Positions 43,216-52,233 are shown, counted from the stretch's first letter. The stretch is 64,000 nt of DNA from Maribellus sp. YY47 (GCF_023111095.1 NZ_JALGYW010000005.1:167362-231361), one strand, 5' to 3'. Translations and numbers: made by a program. Notes: a model not told the origin generated them from the letters alone.

Positions 43216-43278
43216 GAGCGCAAGTTTTTTCAGATGCCGGTGTCTTACGGTTGATGAGAACTTAATTTCAATTGTAAG

Positions 43279-44091
43279 ATGAATAAATTTAGCTGGCGTG
43301 CGTTTATAAGCTTTGGGCTTACCTACGCAATGGTTGTTCTCCTTGTTTCGGGAATAGTTTTGTATGTTTCGCCTCCCGGACGTTATGCGCATTGGGTAAA
43401 CTGGACATTGTGGGGATTTTCAAAAGAAGAATGGCAATCCATTCATACGGTGTTCTCGCTGGGCTTTATCGTCTTGTCTGTTTTTCATCTTTTCTCGGCC
43501 AACTGGAGAGTGTTTCTTTCCTACCTAAGGTCGAAGGCCACTGGTAGTTTTGGCAGAAAACGCGAATTACTGCTTTCAACTGTTGTGGTACTGGTATTTT
43601 TATTTGGAACAGTATTTTCGTTGCCACCCTTCCAAAATGTGATGGCGCTGGGTGAAGATCTCACCAACTCGTGGGAAAAAACCGAAGAGCGGGCACCCGT
43701 TCCGCACGCCGAATTGCTAACACTGGCTGAACTGTCGGATCAACTAAAACTTGATTCGGTGGAAGTAATTACCCGAAAACTGAACAACCACAAAATCAGC
43801 TTTGAAAATGTTCATTCGCAATCGTTGCAGGAAATAGCCGTTGCCAATGGTACTACACCAATGGAGATCTACGAAATTATTTCGAAACCGGCCGGAAATT
43901 CCATGCAGGGAGCCGGTGTTGGACGCAAAACGCTGGAAGACTTTGCTTCAGAACTTGGGAAAAGTGTCGACGAAATGCTCGCAGTTTTACAACAAAACAA
44001 CATTGAAGCTGAGAAAGGTCAGACGCTTCGGACCATTGGAGAAAACAATAATATTCCCCCGCGCGATGTGTACAATTTGATTTCAAAATAA
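43279..44091 (+). CDS. DUF4405 membrane protein with C-terminal helical repeats
   Basis: A 270-residue protein. About three membrane segments occur in residues 8-125 (FGLTYAMVVLLVSGIVLYV, WQSIHTVFSLGFIVLSVFHLF, LLLSTVVVLVFLFGTVFSLP), with the paired histidines (IHTVF, VFHLF) typical of DUF4405/cytochrome b561-like membrane proteins. Those His could bind haem. Residues about 145-270 carry two related segments (LADQL.../ANGTTPMEIYEIIS and the second ENNNIPPRDVYNLIS), i.e. repeated small helical modules. It lies directly upstream of the ECF sigma unit. A redox role is inferred only from the family. Confidence 0.75.
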   Translation: MNKFSWRAFISFGLTYAMVVLLVSGIVLYVSPPGRYAHWVNWTLWGFSKEEWQSIHTVFSLGFIVLSVFHLFSANWRVFLSYLRSKATGSFGRKRELLLSTVVVLVFLFGTVFSLPPFQNVMALGEDLTNSWEKTEERAPVPHAELLTLAELSDQLKLDSVEVITRKLNNHKISFENVHSQSLQEIAVANGTTPMEIYEIISKPAGNSMQGAGVGRKTLEDFASELGKSVDEMLAVLQQNNIEAEKGQTLRTIGENNNIPPRDVYNLISK

Positions 44092-44130
44092 TGAAAACTA
44101 ACCTTCATTTATTGTAATTTTCGGGAGCTA

Positions 44131-44712
44131 ATGTCGGATCAGGAAATCATAGAACAGCTTAAGCAGGGCAGCGAAGCAGCTTTCCGGAAACTGGTTGAGA
44201 GCCACCAAAAGCTGGTGGTTAACACCTGTTTCGGGATGGTTCATAATCGTGAAGATGCCGAAGACATTGCACAGGACGTTTTTATCGAGGTCTACCGTTC
44301 TATTCAGCAGTTCCGCGCCGATTCCAAGCTTTCTACCTGGTTGTACCGGATTGCCGTTAATCGTTCGTTAAACCACATTCGCGACAATAAAAAACACAAA
44401 TGGTTCCAGTCGTTTGAAAAAGATGAAGAGGCCAAAAGCCGCCAGCTCTTTCAGGTTGAGTCTTCCGCGGCAGACAATCCCGGATACGAGATGGAGAACA
44501 AACAACGGGCAGCTATTTTGTACGGGGCGATTAACAGTCTGCCCGAAAACCAGAAAGTAGCCTTTACGTTGAACAAGTACGAAGATCTTTCTTACCAGGA
44601 GATTTCTGAAGTCATGGAAATGTCAGTTTCCTCGGTGGAATCGCTGTTGTTTCGGGCAAAAAAGAACCTTCAAAAGAAACTATACCAATGCTACAAAAAG
44701 AAGTGTATGTAG
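44131..44712 (+). CDS. ECF RNA polymerase sigma factor
   Basis: A 193-residue sigma-70 family factor of the extracytoplasmic function class. Region 2 reads FGMVHNREDAEDIAQDVFIEVYRSIQQFRADSKLSTWLYRIAVN, and region 4 reads LPENQKVAFTLNKYEDLSYQEISEVMEMSVSSVESLLFRAKKNLQK. It recruits polymerase to stress promoters. The gene directly downstream encodes a zinc-finger anti-sigma factor, followed by two Spy/CpxP-like envelope proteins. This is the typical layout of an envelope-stress or metal-stress switch. It has a short leader; no own-type -35 box was identified. Confidence 0.93.
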   Translation: MSDQEIIEQLKQGSEAAFRKLVESHQKLVVNTCFGMVHNREDAEDIAQDVFIEVYRSIQQFRADSKLSTWLYRIAVNRSLNHIRDNKKHKWFQSFEKDEEAKSRQLFQVESSAADNPGYEMENKQRAAILYGAINSLPENQKVAFTLNKYEDLSYQEISEVMEMSVSSVESLLFRAKKNLQKKLYQCYKKKCM

Positions 44713-44727
44713 CGCAAGTTTTTAAGA

Positions 44728-45195
44728 ATGAATGTGTCATATAAACAAATACTGAAAAGAATGAAATGCAAGGCAGCACATAGCAAACTAATTTTCTTTC
44801 TCGAGAGAGAGCTTCCGGAACCGGAAATGAAAGCGGTTCAGGAACATCTGGCTGTTTGTCCGGATTGCGCTCTTTTCGCCGAAGAAATGAAAAGGACACT
44901 CAGTATTTTGGAAACAGAAAAAGTTTCGGAAGTCAATCCTTATTTCTATACACGTGTAAAAGCCAAACTCGATCGTCCTTCAGAAATTCAGCTTAGCGGA
45001 ATCCGCAGCTCAGTGTTGGTTCGGGTACTTCAGCCCGTGGCTTTTTCCATTGTTTTGATTTTGGGCGTTTACGGAGGAGTAAAAATGGGTGCCACAGGAG
45101 CAAAAACAGGGTCGGCGTTTACTGCTGAGCAGGAAATGGTTCCTTATTTAAATGAAATGGATGTGGAACCTTTGGAAACCTTTTTAATGGAGTAA
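44728..45195 (+). CDS. Zinc-finger anti-sigma factor (membrane anchored)
   Basis: A 155-residue protein. The N-terminal zinc anti-sigma motif is visible: C14, H18, then H40-x3-C44-x2-C47 (EHLAVCPDC). A single membrane helix lies at about residues 100-120 (VAFSIVLILGVYGGVKMG), leaving a short periplasmic tail. It should hold the ECF sigma inactive at the membrane until an envelope signal. The gene starts 15 bases after the sigma gene and four bases before the next gene, so the three are co-transcribed. An internal ATG at about codon 12 is an alternative start. Confidence 0.85.
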   Translation: MNVSYKQILKRMKCKAAHSKLIFFLERELPEPEMKAVQEHLAVCPDCALFAEEMKRTLSILETEKVSEVNPYFYTRVKAKLDRPSEIQLSGIRSSVLVRVLQPVAFSIVLILGVYGGVKMGATGAKTGSAFTAEQEMVPYLNEMDVEPLETFLME

Positions 45196-45198
45196 GTT

Positions 45199-45732
45199 AT
45201 GAGGACCAGGAATACATACCGCATACTTATCTGGATCATCGTGATTCTGGTGGCAACCAATCTTTCCATGGGACTTTCGTTCTGGTATCACCGACATCAG
45301 GAAACAAAGGCTGCTGCAGAAGTAAGTATACAGCAGGAAGAAATTCCTTCGGAACAGCGAACACGTTTTTTCAGGGAACAGCTTAACCTGAGCCCGGACC
45401 AGTTGGATGTTTTTCGGGAACTGAACCGTGAATTTAACCGGAGTGCACGCAAGGAATCGGATGAACTGGAGGAGTTGCGTCTTCAAATGGTTGAAGAAAT
45501 GGGAAAACAGTCGCCGTCGCAGGAAAGACTCGACTCAATTGCTCAGGAAGTTGGAGGTCACCATTCGGAACTGAAAGAGATTACCATGAACTACTACCTG
45601 CAGATGAAAGCCATTTGTGACAGCGATCAGCAGGAAAAACTGAAAGAGATCTTTCTCTCAGTTTCGAAGTCGAAAGAAGAAATTGCATTGCCGCAGCGGG
45701 GGCACAGACATAGGGGAGGAAATGATCGTTAA
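45199..45732 (+). CDS. Periplasmic heavy-metal sensor-like protein (Spy/CpxP/CnrX fold)
   Basis: A 177-residue protein with one N-terminal membrane anchor (YRILIWIIVILVATNLSMGLSF). The periplasmic helical hairpin resembles Spy/CpxP and CnrX-type sensors: QLNLSPDQLDVFRELNREFNRSARKESDEL, a long helix, then HHSELKEITMNYYLQMKAICDSDQQEKLKEIF. The His-rich C-terminus (RGHRHRGG) and the HH pair could bind metal. It lies four bases after the anti-sigma gene, so it is probably the sensing or co-sensing partner for the sigma switch. Whether it responds to metal or misfolded protein is inference. Confidence 0.8.
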   Translation: MRTRNTYRILIWIIVILVATNLSMGLSFWYHRHQETKAAAEVSIQQEEIPSEQRTRFFREQLNLSPDQLDVFRELNREFNRSARKESDELEELRLQMVEEMGKQSPSQERLDSIAQEVGGHHSELKEITMNYYLQMKAICDSDQQEKLKEIFLSVSKSKEEIALPQRGHRHRGGNDR

Positions 45733-45815
45733 AATAAATTCTGTAAAATATCAAACCCGTTTCGAAACGACGTAACGGAATCAATAAAAGTCATAATCAT
45801 TTAAATCGTAAGACA

Positions 45816-46322
45816 ATGAAATCGTGCAACTTAAAAAAGATTGCCTGGGTGTTCTTTGCCCTGGCGCTAAGCACCTCTACCGCATTTGGTCAGGGAGGCA
45901 GACAAGGAAACAGGAATGTAAACCAGCAAAAGGGAACCTGTTTAAACTACATTTCGGATTTAACCGAAGACCAACAGTCGCAGATCAAGGCTATGAATGA
46001 AAAGCATTGGGAAACAATGGATGAGCTGCAGACTAAACGCCGTTCCACTACCAATGCTGTTGAGAAAAGCGAAATCAGAACCGAGATGCTTAAAACCGTG
46101 GAAGCCCATCGCAACGCAGTAAGGGAACTTCTTACCGAAGATCAGCAAAAAAGATATGATGAGCTGCAGGCGAATGCCGGAACGGGGAAAAGCCAAAACG
46201 TTGGCCGGGGAAACGGCAACGGAGGCAAACGTGGTCGCGGACAGGGAAACGCTTGTGTTAATGCCCGGTCGAATCGGGGCTGGAACCAGGCCGGGCGGGG
46301 AGCATGCCGCTTTAGTAATTAA
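45816..46322 (+). CDS. Exported Spy/CpxP-like protein with Gly/Arg-rich tail
   Basis: A 168-residue protein with a signal peptide (cleavage near TAFGQG). The central part has the LTxxQ pattern twice: DLTEDQQSQIKAMNEKHWETMDEL and LLTEDQQKRYDEL. This is the Spy/CpxP hallmark. The last 50 residues are low-complexity (NVGRGNGNGGKRGRGQGN, with two Cys: ACVNARSN, ACRF). The mature N-terminus has a further Cys (GTCLNYI). It is 83 bases after the previous Spy-like gene and ends before a strong terminator. It is likely a chaperone-like or metal-binding output of the sigma switch. Confidence 0.78.
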   Translation: MKSCNLKKIAWVFFALALSTSTAFGQGGRQGNRNVNQQKGTCLNYISDLTEDQQSQIKAMNEKHWETMDELQTKRRSTTNAVEKSEIRTEMLKTVEAHRNAVRELLTEDQQKRYDELQANAGTGKSQNVGRGNGNGGKRGRGQGNACVNARSNRGWNQAGRGACRFSN

Positions 46323-46370
46323 CGTGAGTTCGATCTAAGCGAACACACATTAAGTTAAGAGATAGTTTCA

Positions 46371-46403
46371 AAAGCTTCGGGTGAAAATCCGGAGCTTTTT
46401 TTT
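46371..46403 (+). terminator. Rho-independent terminator after the sigma/Spy operon
   Basis: The stem AAGCTTCGG / CCGGAGCTT (one G-T pair) with an 8-base loop is followed by eight T. It ends the ECF operon upstream of DUF2202. Confidence 0.8.
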
Positions 46404-46454
46404 GCACAAGTTTTTCCGACTAAAAGTGTCTAACTCAAAACAAATATTCAGATT

Positions 46455-47147
46455 ATGAAGACAATAATATTCACTTTGGCAAACGTGCTTTTCCTCGTAT
46501 TGCAGTTAAGCGGGTATTCACAGAGTGTTTCAATATCAGCTTCTGAGAAAGAAGGGATTTTACTGATGCGTGAAGAAGAGAAACTGGCGCACGATGTTTA
46601 TACTTTGTTGTACGATAAATGGCAGTTACAGCCGTTCAGCAACATCTCGGGCAGCGAAAGCAGGCATTTCGATGCAATGGGCTATTTACTGGAAACATTT
46701 GAGCTGAATGATCCGGCATTTCCGGAAGCCGGGAGGTTCAAAAACCGGGAGTTGGCTGTGCTTTACGACTCGCTCGTAAGCCGGGGGAGTGAATCTTTAC
46801 TGGCAGCACTTGAAGTTGGGGCGTATATTGAAGAAGTGGATATTCTCGATCTAAAAGAACTTATTGAAACCTCTTCGAACGATGCCATTGCTGCCGTTTA
46901 TTCCAATTTGTTACGCGGATCAGAAAATCATATACGGGCGTTTACCCGGCAATTGTCGTGGAGAGATTTGGAATATGTTCCAACGGTGCTGGATGCGGAA
47001 ATATATTCGGCCATAGTGGGTACAAGCATCCAATGCGGAAATCGCGGCAATTGTATCAATGCTACGCCCCATTCAAATAATTGCAAGCAGCAGGGCGGAA
47101 AGCAATTTCGAAATCGCGGGAAACAAAACGGATGTTGGAACAACTGA
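46455..47147 (+). CDS. DUF2202 family exported protein (ferritin-like)
   Basis: A 230-residue exported protein. After the signal (MKTIIFTLANVLFLVLQLSGYS), the DUF2202 helical core is plain: ILLMREEEKLAHDVYTLLYDKW, FSNISGSESRHFDAMGYLLE, GSENHIRAFTRQLSW. It is thought to be ferritin-like, with E and H residues positioned for a di-metal site. The C-terminus is Asn/Gly/Cys-rich (CGNRGNCINATPHSNNC, GGKQFRNRGKQNGCWNN). That tail resembles the low-complexity tail of the preceding Spy-like protein and suggests a shared metal or redox stress theme. It has its own transcription unit after a terminator. Confidence 0.85.
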   Translation: MKTIIFTLANVLFLVLQLSGYSQSVSISASEKEGILLMREEEKLAHDVYTLLYDKWQLQPFSNISGSESRHFDAMGYLLETFELNDPAFPEAGRFKNRELAVLYDSLVSRGSESLLAALEVGAYIEEVDILDLKELIETSSNDAIAAVYSNLLRGSENHIRAFTRQLSWRDLEYVPTVLDAEIYSAIVGTSIQCGNRGNCINATPHSNNCKQQGGKQFRNRGKQNGCWNN

Positions 47148-47286
47148 TCCGTTTCTTGTGACAAGAATACTTATCCCTGACTTGTTCAAAGGCTTGGCCA
47201 TATTGTGCCGGGTTCTGGTGTAGCCCGGTTATCGATCGCTGAATTTGAGTGGGGTATTGAACAACAAAAATAAAGCTGACCAATCT

Positions 47287-48078
47287 TTATTGCACGACCA
47301 GTTTCTGTGTTGTAGACTTTTGTCCTTCCGATTCAATAAAATACATATAAACTCCGCTGGCCATCGTGGAAACGTTTAAATCAAGATGATCGGAATAACG
47401 ATCAACAATAAATTGATGGATCGGTCGTCCCGATTGATCAACCAGGTGAAGGGTTCCCGAAAATGCATTTGCGGGCAGCGAATAAGCCACTTTTACCATC
47501 TCATTTCCCGGGTTCGGATAGGCAGTCAACGACCAGTCTTCACTTGATGACTGAATGGAGGCATTGAGAACCGGAGCTCCGGGCAACGAATAAATGTTGG
47601 TCCAGATTACCTCCGGGAAACCGGATAAAATGTAACAATACGAAAAGAGCTTGTACTCGTCTTCACCGGTTTTGTTGATGTAATTGTAAAGTGCCCCGTC
47701 GATAAATACAATTTCGCTGCCGTCTTCGTTGATGATACGGGTGTCGTAGTCGTAATATTCCGCTTCCTGATAATATTTGTAATACGAATAAAGCAGCTCA
47801 ATTCCGGCATCGTTGTCGAAGGTTTTTTCAGAAAGGAATTTAATATCATACAGATAGCAGCCCGATGGAACCGTGCATGCAATGGTCTTGTACAGCGAAT
47901 GATCCATGTTGTAAATGCGGCATTCAGCACGCGGAACATCCATGAGGTAGTACTTGTAACCGAGGGTTTCGAATTTTACCACAGTTGCTGAGTAGTTGTA
48001 GGTGTGATCCAGAGTTACCTGCGCCTGGCTGAAAAAATAAGCCAAAGCAAAAACGAAGAGTAGGATTAATTTCTTCAT
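47287..48078 (-). CDS. Secreted protein with type IX secretion (Por) sorting domain
   Basis: A 263-residue protein with signal peptide (MKKLILLFVFALAYFFSQA) and a C-terminal type A T9SS sorting domain of about 80 residues. Visible signs are the YPNPGNEMVKVAYSL strand, the LHLVDQSGRPI turn, MASGVYMYFI and a terminal QKLVVQ. It should be exported through the type IX system to the surface or medium. The middle region (residues 20-180) is rich in Tyr and Asp and not recognised. It is the last gene of the seven-gene operon, starting 12 bases after the TPR gene. Its cargo role is unknown. Confidence 0.82.
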   Translation of the reverse strand: MKKLILLFVFALAYFFSQAQVTLDHTYNYSATVVKFETLGYKYYLMDVPRAECRIYNMDHSLYKTIACTVPSGCYLYDIKFLSEKTFDNDAGIELLYSYYKYYQEAEYYDYDTRIINEDGSEIVFIDGALYNYINKTGEDEYKLFSYCYILSGFPEVIWTNIYSLPGAPVLNASIQSSSEDWSLTAYPNPGNEMVKVAYSLPANAFSGTLHLVDQSGRPIHQFIVDRYSDHLDLNVSTMASGVYMYFIESEGQKSTTQKLVVQ

Positions 48079-48090
48079 GGGTTGATATTT

Positions 48091-48717
48091 TTATTGGATG
48101 AGTTTCAGCCCTTCTTCCGCCGAAGCATCGCCGGGATTGTAAAGCTTAACTTTGTTAAACAGTACCTTGGCCTGGTTGTAGTTTCCGAGAAAGTATGAGG
48201 TCCAGCCCAACATCAAAAGACCATCGTAGCCAAAGGGATACAGGTCGACTACCTTTTTAAAGAGCGGATAAGCTTTGTTGTAATCTTTCCGGCCGTAATA
48301 AACCAGTCCGAGGCGGTACATGGCGATTGTATTGTTTGGATTGATTTCCAGAATTTTATCGTAGATGCCAATTACTTCGCTCCAACGGCCCAGCGCTGCC
48401 AGTGGCAAAATCAGGCCAAAGCGTGCTTCTTCGGCATAAGGTTTTAGTTTTTGTGCGGTGGAATAGAAAATAATGGACTCGTCGAAAAGACCGGCATTGT
48501 AGTTCAGCCATCCCAGGCGAAGGTTGATTTCGTACGATGATTCATCGTAAACCTGTTTTAAAGGATCCATTGAGGCCGAGAAATCGCCTGTTTTTTCCAG
48601 TTCGTAGCTTTTCCCAAAAGCCGCTTCAAGGGCTTGTTGGTTGGTTTGAGCAAATAGCTGAACAGCTGCTGTTGAAAGTATCAGCAACGCGAATAATTTT
48701 CTTTTTAAAAGTTCCAT
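48091..48717 (-). CDS. Tetratricopeptide repeat protein (exported)
   Basis: A 208-residue protein with an N-terminal signal (LFALLILSTAAVQLFAQT) and at least four TPR-like helical pairs. Examples are LRLGWLNYNAGLFDESIIFY, PLAALGRWSEVIGIYDKILEI, YRLGLVYYGRKDYNKAYPLF and LMLGWTSYFLGNYNQAKVLF. It probably acts as a periplasmic scaffold. It overlaps the preceding outer-membrane protein gene by 13 bases, so the two are translationally coupled and likely interact. Confidence 0.85.
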   Translation of the reverse strand: MELLKRKLFALLILSTAAVQLFAQTNQQALEAAFGKSYELEKTGDFSASMDPLKQVYDESSYEINLRLGWLNYNAGLFDESIIFYSTAQKLKPYAEEARFGLILPLAALGRWSEVIGIYDKILEINPNNTIAMYRLGLVYYGRKDYNKAYPLFKKVVDLYPFGYDGLLMLGWTSYFLGNYNQAKVLFNKVKLYNPGDASAEEGLKLIQ

Positions 48718-50024
48718 GAGATTCCTGCTGTAATGGTTTGTTTGATATAACTGTATTCAATGAAGTTATCCCGAGTGAGATTTCGATAGACCTGATATTT
48801 CTCGATTACATCCTGGTTGATGTAACGTACCACAAATTGGTATTTTTTGGCAAAAGGAAAATAAATGCTACCCATAAATTTGCGGGTGGAGTGTCCGGGG
48901 AAATTGCCGATGACATAACCTCCTGATTCAACAAAATTTTCCATTTCTCCATCAAGGTAATTGCCGTAGAAATGAAATTGTCCCAGCTGAAAACCACCCG
49001 ATAAACCGAAGGTATTGTAGCTAAAACTATTTTCAGCATCGCTTTTGAAATATACCCGCGGCGTAAGGTAAAGCCGCAAATTCGACAACGGGTAAAAAGT
49101 CATCCACGCTGATGCCTGTGTAAAACTACTGTTGTTGATGTTGGCAAGATTTATTTCTGCTCCGGGCGAAATGTTTCCCCAGTGTGTCCACATAGAAGTG
49201 GAGAAAATAAAATCAGAATACTTTCTTGTTACAGTATAAAATGTGTTGGGATCGTAATTGCCTAAAATCAGGTCGTAGTTTCCCCATGTTAAATTTAGAG
49301 ACGGAGAAAAATACCATTTCCCGAGTGCAAAATGCGGGCTTAGAAAATACTGGTACTGTTTAATGTCCATCGGGAAGTTGTAATTCGATCCCCAAAGCAG
49401 CTGTTCCTCACGGTTTACGCCCAGGTAGGTGAAATTGTGGTTCAGGTTCAGGCCCGGTGCAATCCGGTGACTGTAGTCCAGCGATCCAAAGTAGTAGTTC
49501 TTCAGTAGAAATCCCTCGCCATAGTCGCTGCCAACGCCGGCTCCGTTATGCATTTGGCTGGCTTGCAGCTGGCCAAAATCAGGATTAAAGCTGAATCCTG
49601 CTTCGAATGCCAGCCGCAGCGGCTGCATCCTCCGGTAATTGATTTTTTCCTGAAGGCCGACCGTAAAATCTTTAGCGATTCTTCCGGCTTCGGTCGATCT
49701 TCCCGAAAACAGCAGACTGTAATACAGGTATTCCTGCAGCCACTCCATTTGCTGATCGTTTTTCCAGGCCTTTTCAAACCACGGTGTCGATTTTCGGTAT
49801 TTCCCCAGGTTGTACCAGGCGATCCCGGTTCGGGCCTGCAGGTTGAAATAATCGATCCCGTTTTGACGCGCCGAGTCGTTAAAAGCAATCAAGTGTTTCC
49901 AATCCTTTTGCAGAAAAAGTGCATACGATTTCTTATCCACTGCGGGATAGTTCCATTTTTGCTGCGCATTCAGCACATACAAAACGGAAAGAAATATTAA
50001 AGTGATTCCAATTCGTTTTGACAT
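48705..50024 (-). CDS. Outer membrane protein: TPR-like N-terminus and beta-barrel
   Basis: A 439-residue exported protein. The signal is MSKRIGITLIFLSVLYVLNA. Residues about 35-150 look TPR-like (GIAWYNLGKYRKSTPWFEKAW, YLYYSLLFSGRSTEAGRI). Residues 155-439 are alternating aromatic/polar strands typical of an outer-membrane barrel (SLDYSHRIAPGLNLNHNFTYL, KWYFSPSLNLTWGNYDLI) and end in SWNF, a normal outer-membrane signature. This layout resembles YaiO-type outer-membrane proteins, though that match is tentative. It overlaps the fusion-transporter gene by 28 bases and the TPR gene by 13. It is presumably the outer-membrane member of the operon's envelope complex. Confidence 0.75.
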   Translation of the reverse strand: MSKRIGITLIFLSVLYVLNAQQKWNYPAVDKKSYALFLQKDWKHLIAFNDSARQNGIDYFNLQARTGIAWYNLGKYRKSTPWFEKAWKNDQQMEWLQEYLYYSLLFSGRSTEAGRIAKDFTVGLQEKINYRRMQPLRLAFEAGFSFNPDFGQLQASQMHNGAGVGSDYGEGFLLKNYYFGSLDYSHRIAPGLNLNHNFTYLGVNREEQLLWGSNYNFPMDIKQYQYFLSPHFALGKWYFSPSLNLTWGNYDLILGNYDPNTFYTVTRKYSDFIFSTSMWTHWGNISPGAEINLANINNSSFTQASAWMTFYPLSNLRLYLTPRVYFKSDAENSFSYNTFGLSGGFQLGQFHFYGNYLDGEMENFVESGGYVIGNFPGHSTRKFMGSIYFPFAKKYQFVVRYINQDVIEKYQVYRNLTRDNFIEYSYIKQTITAGISWNF

Positions 50025-52228
50025 GTTAGTTTGATCTTGGCTTCGTTAAAAATTACATTTATTTCAATCTGATTCCCGGTGTTTATCCGCACACCGATTT
50101 CGTACGAACGCACCGATTTTCCGAGAATATTTTTACTGACACTGGCCTCCATTTCAATGTCGCCCGACGAAAGAATGTCTCCGGCATCTTTCATGGTTAG
50201 CTGGTAGCTGGTATTCAGGAATAGATAAACGGGAGCTATAAAATCCTGCAGAAATTTTAAGGGGCCTGAAAACATAAGGTTTACCGGGATAACATCCTGA
50301 ATCTTACTGTTGGGAAGAAACCGGGTGGGGACTTTAAACAGCGCGATAAAAAACCAGTAAAGCGGAGAGAACCGCGTTCCTGTATAGTTCGTGAAATAGT
50401 GGAGTTCGTCGTCGTTATAGAGGTAAGCAACTCCGTCATCCTTTTCACATTCAATGTAGGTGTTGTTGTACACATCGGTTTGCACAAGCCACAAATATTC
50501 TCCGGCCATGTTTTTCCATCTGGTTTTTGCTGAATCCACTTCAATGGCCACTTTTATCCGCTGCCCGGGGATGAAGTGAAGGGCTTTGGCAAGGGTTTCA
50601 TTTTTGGCAGGATTTACCACGATGACATCCTTTTCAGGGAAATCAAAATTTTTGAGCGTATAGCCGTTACTTTCTTTTAAGAGGTAATTGCCAAACGGAT
50701 AATCGAATGTAGCCGAACCGATATAGGGTGTTTCCTGAAACTGGAAGTGCAGGTGTGGGTAGGGCGAACGGCCTGAGTTTCCGCAGCGCCCAATTATTTG
50801 GCCTTTTTTCACCTGGTCGCCTGCCTTTACCTCCAGCGAATGATATTTTAAATGGCTTAGTTTGGCATACAGTGTATCGTTGTGTTGGATGATGACCGTA
50901 TTTCCCCAATTCTCCCGCGTATTTACGTCACCGATTGTATTGTCCTCCACATGATTCACCGCTTCAACAACGGTTCCGTCAAAAGGCGCAACAACGGCTT
51001 TACCGAAGCAGAAATAATCTTCATGATAATCGCCTGATCCTTTAAATTGTTGTCCGTTCCGGTCGGTGATTACAAAATCCCAGGCGTGTTTCCATTGTCC
51101 TTTGTGGGTGTATTCTCCGCTGTGCCCCTGGCTTACGGTCCATTCGCCAAAAAATGGGAGACTGGCAGAAACCGGGAAAGCGGCCGGAAAACGTTTCAGG
51201 TTCCCCGAATACAGATAAAGGTTTTTCTCCGGATTTCCGAGTTGAACCGGTGTTTCCATTAGTTTGCGTGGCCGTTTTTCACGTAGTTTCAATGCGTACA
51301 GAAACATCAGCACTACAATGTTAAACGGAAGCGAATAGGCAGATATTCTAAGCAGTAAAAAGATTTGCTGCGTACTGGTAGTGACCAGCACCACTGCGGG
51401 AAGCATCAAAATTATCCAGGCATAACTCACCCTGCCGGGTATCAGATAATAACCTCCCAGTGCAATGGCAGTCAGGATATAGTTGAATCCGATAAATGTG
51501 TAGCCCAGCGAGTTGAATTCGATGCCCACAATGTGGTAGAACAGGTAGGCAACAGTGAAGCCGAGCAGCGATAAAACAAAAGTAATTCGCGAGTATATCA
51601 GCAAGCCAATTGAAATAATAATTCCGGCTAACAAGTGGCTCTGAAAGAAAATTGCTCCCAATGAATGAAAGTAGATTCGAATGAATGAACTTCGAATGTT
51701 ATTCTCAAGAAAATCGTAGAAATTGACAAAACTTTGCCCGCCGATCGAATACAGTTCATTGTAAGTATATATGCCTCGCTCACTGATGTTCAGTGCCGAC
51801 AAGTCGCTCCCGGATAATGCTACGATCCAGATTCCGAACAAAAAAGGGATACTCAAAAACGGCAGACCGTATTTGTACAACACTCCCTGAAAAACGATGG
51901 TGATGAAAAAAGTAACTACCGCCGCAATTCCGATCAGCAAAAACACTTCAGGAGAAGGCTGGTAGAACAGGCCAACTCCCAGCCCTACGAGTAAGGCATT
52001 GTAGCCGTACAGACCCGTGCTGATGAAGTAGCGGTTATAGCCAAGTCCCCATGCCAGTGTATTAGCCACCAGCACCGCCAGCAGTCCGCCGATGCCTGCG
52101 CCATAGTCAAAGAAACTGATAATGATGAGTAGCACCGCCAGAAGTTTTGAGCTCGAGAAAAACACCTGCGAATAGCTGTTCAATACCGAGTTCAGCATTT
52201 CTTTTCTGTTGACAACGGGAAGCGGCAT
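49997..52228 (-). CDS. Urea transporter-like channel fused to an M23 peptidase domain
   Basis: A 743-residue fusion. Residues about 25-315 are a urea-transporter-type channel with around ten hydrophobic helices. The first UT signature is LPFLSIPF (122-129, canonical LPxxTxPF with Ser for Thr). The second is partly kept as ISAYSLPF (295-302). The N-helix motif YGYNALLVGLGVG is also present. Residues about 355-510 are an M23/LytM-type domain with zinc-site candidates H381 and D384 (KHAWDF), H459 (LSHL) and the HLH motif at 492-494 (PHLHF). The remaining 230 residues are beta-rich and unrecognised. The fused domain should face the periplasm. The gene is six bases from the PLP decarboxylase stop, so co-production with that pathway is expected. 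Confidence 0.88.
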   Translation of the reverse strand: MPLPVVNRKEMLNSVLNSYSQVFFSSSKLLAVLLIIISFFDYGAGIGGLLAVLVANTLAWGLGYNRYFISTGLYGYNALLVGLGVGLFYQPSPEVFLLIGIAAVVTFFITIVFQGVLYKYGLPFLSIPFLFGIWIVALSGSDLSALNISERGIYTYNELYSIGGQSFVNFYDFLENNIRSSFIRIYFHSLGAIFFQSHLLAGIIISIGLLIYSRITFVLSLLGFTVAYLFYHIVGIEFNSLGYTFIGFNYILTAIALGGYYLIPGRVSYAWIILMLPAVVLVTTSTQQIFLLLRISAYSLPFNIVVLMFLYALKLREKRPRKLMETPVQLGNPEKNLYLYSGNLKRFPAAFPVSASLPFFGEWTVSQGHSGEYTHKGQWKHAWDFVITDRNGQQFKGSGDYHEDYFCFGKAVVAPFDGTVVEAVNHVEDNTIGDVNTRENWGNTVIIQHNDTLYAKLSHLKYHSLEVKAGDQVKKGQIIGRCGNSGRSPYPHLHFQFQETPYIGSATFDYPFGNYLLKESNGYTLKNFDFPEKDVIVVNPAKNETLAKALHFIPGQRIKVAIEVDSAKTRWKNMAGEYLWLVQTDVYNNTYIECEKDDGVAYLYNDDELHYFTNYTGTRFSPLYWFFIALFKVPTRFLPNSKIQDVIPVNLMFSGPLKFLQDFIAPVYLFLNTSYQLTMKDAGDILSSGDIEMEASVSKNILGKSVRSYEIGVRINTGNQIEINVIFNEAKIKLTCQNELESL

Positions 52229-52233
52229 GCTTT

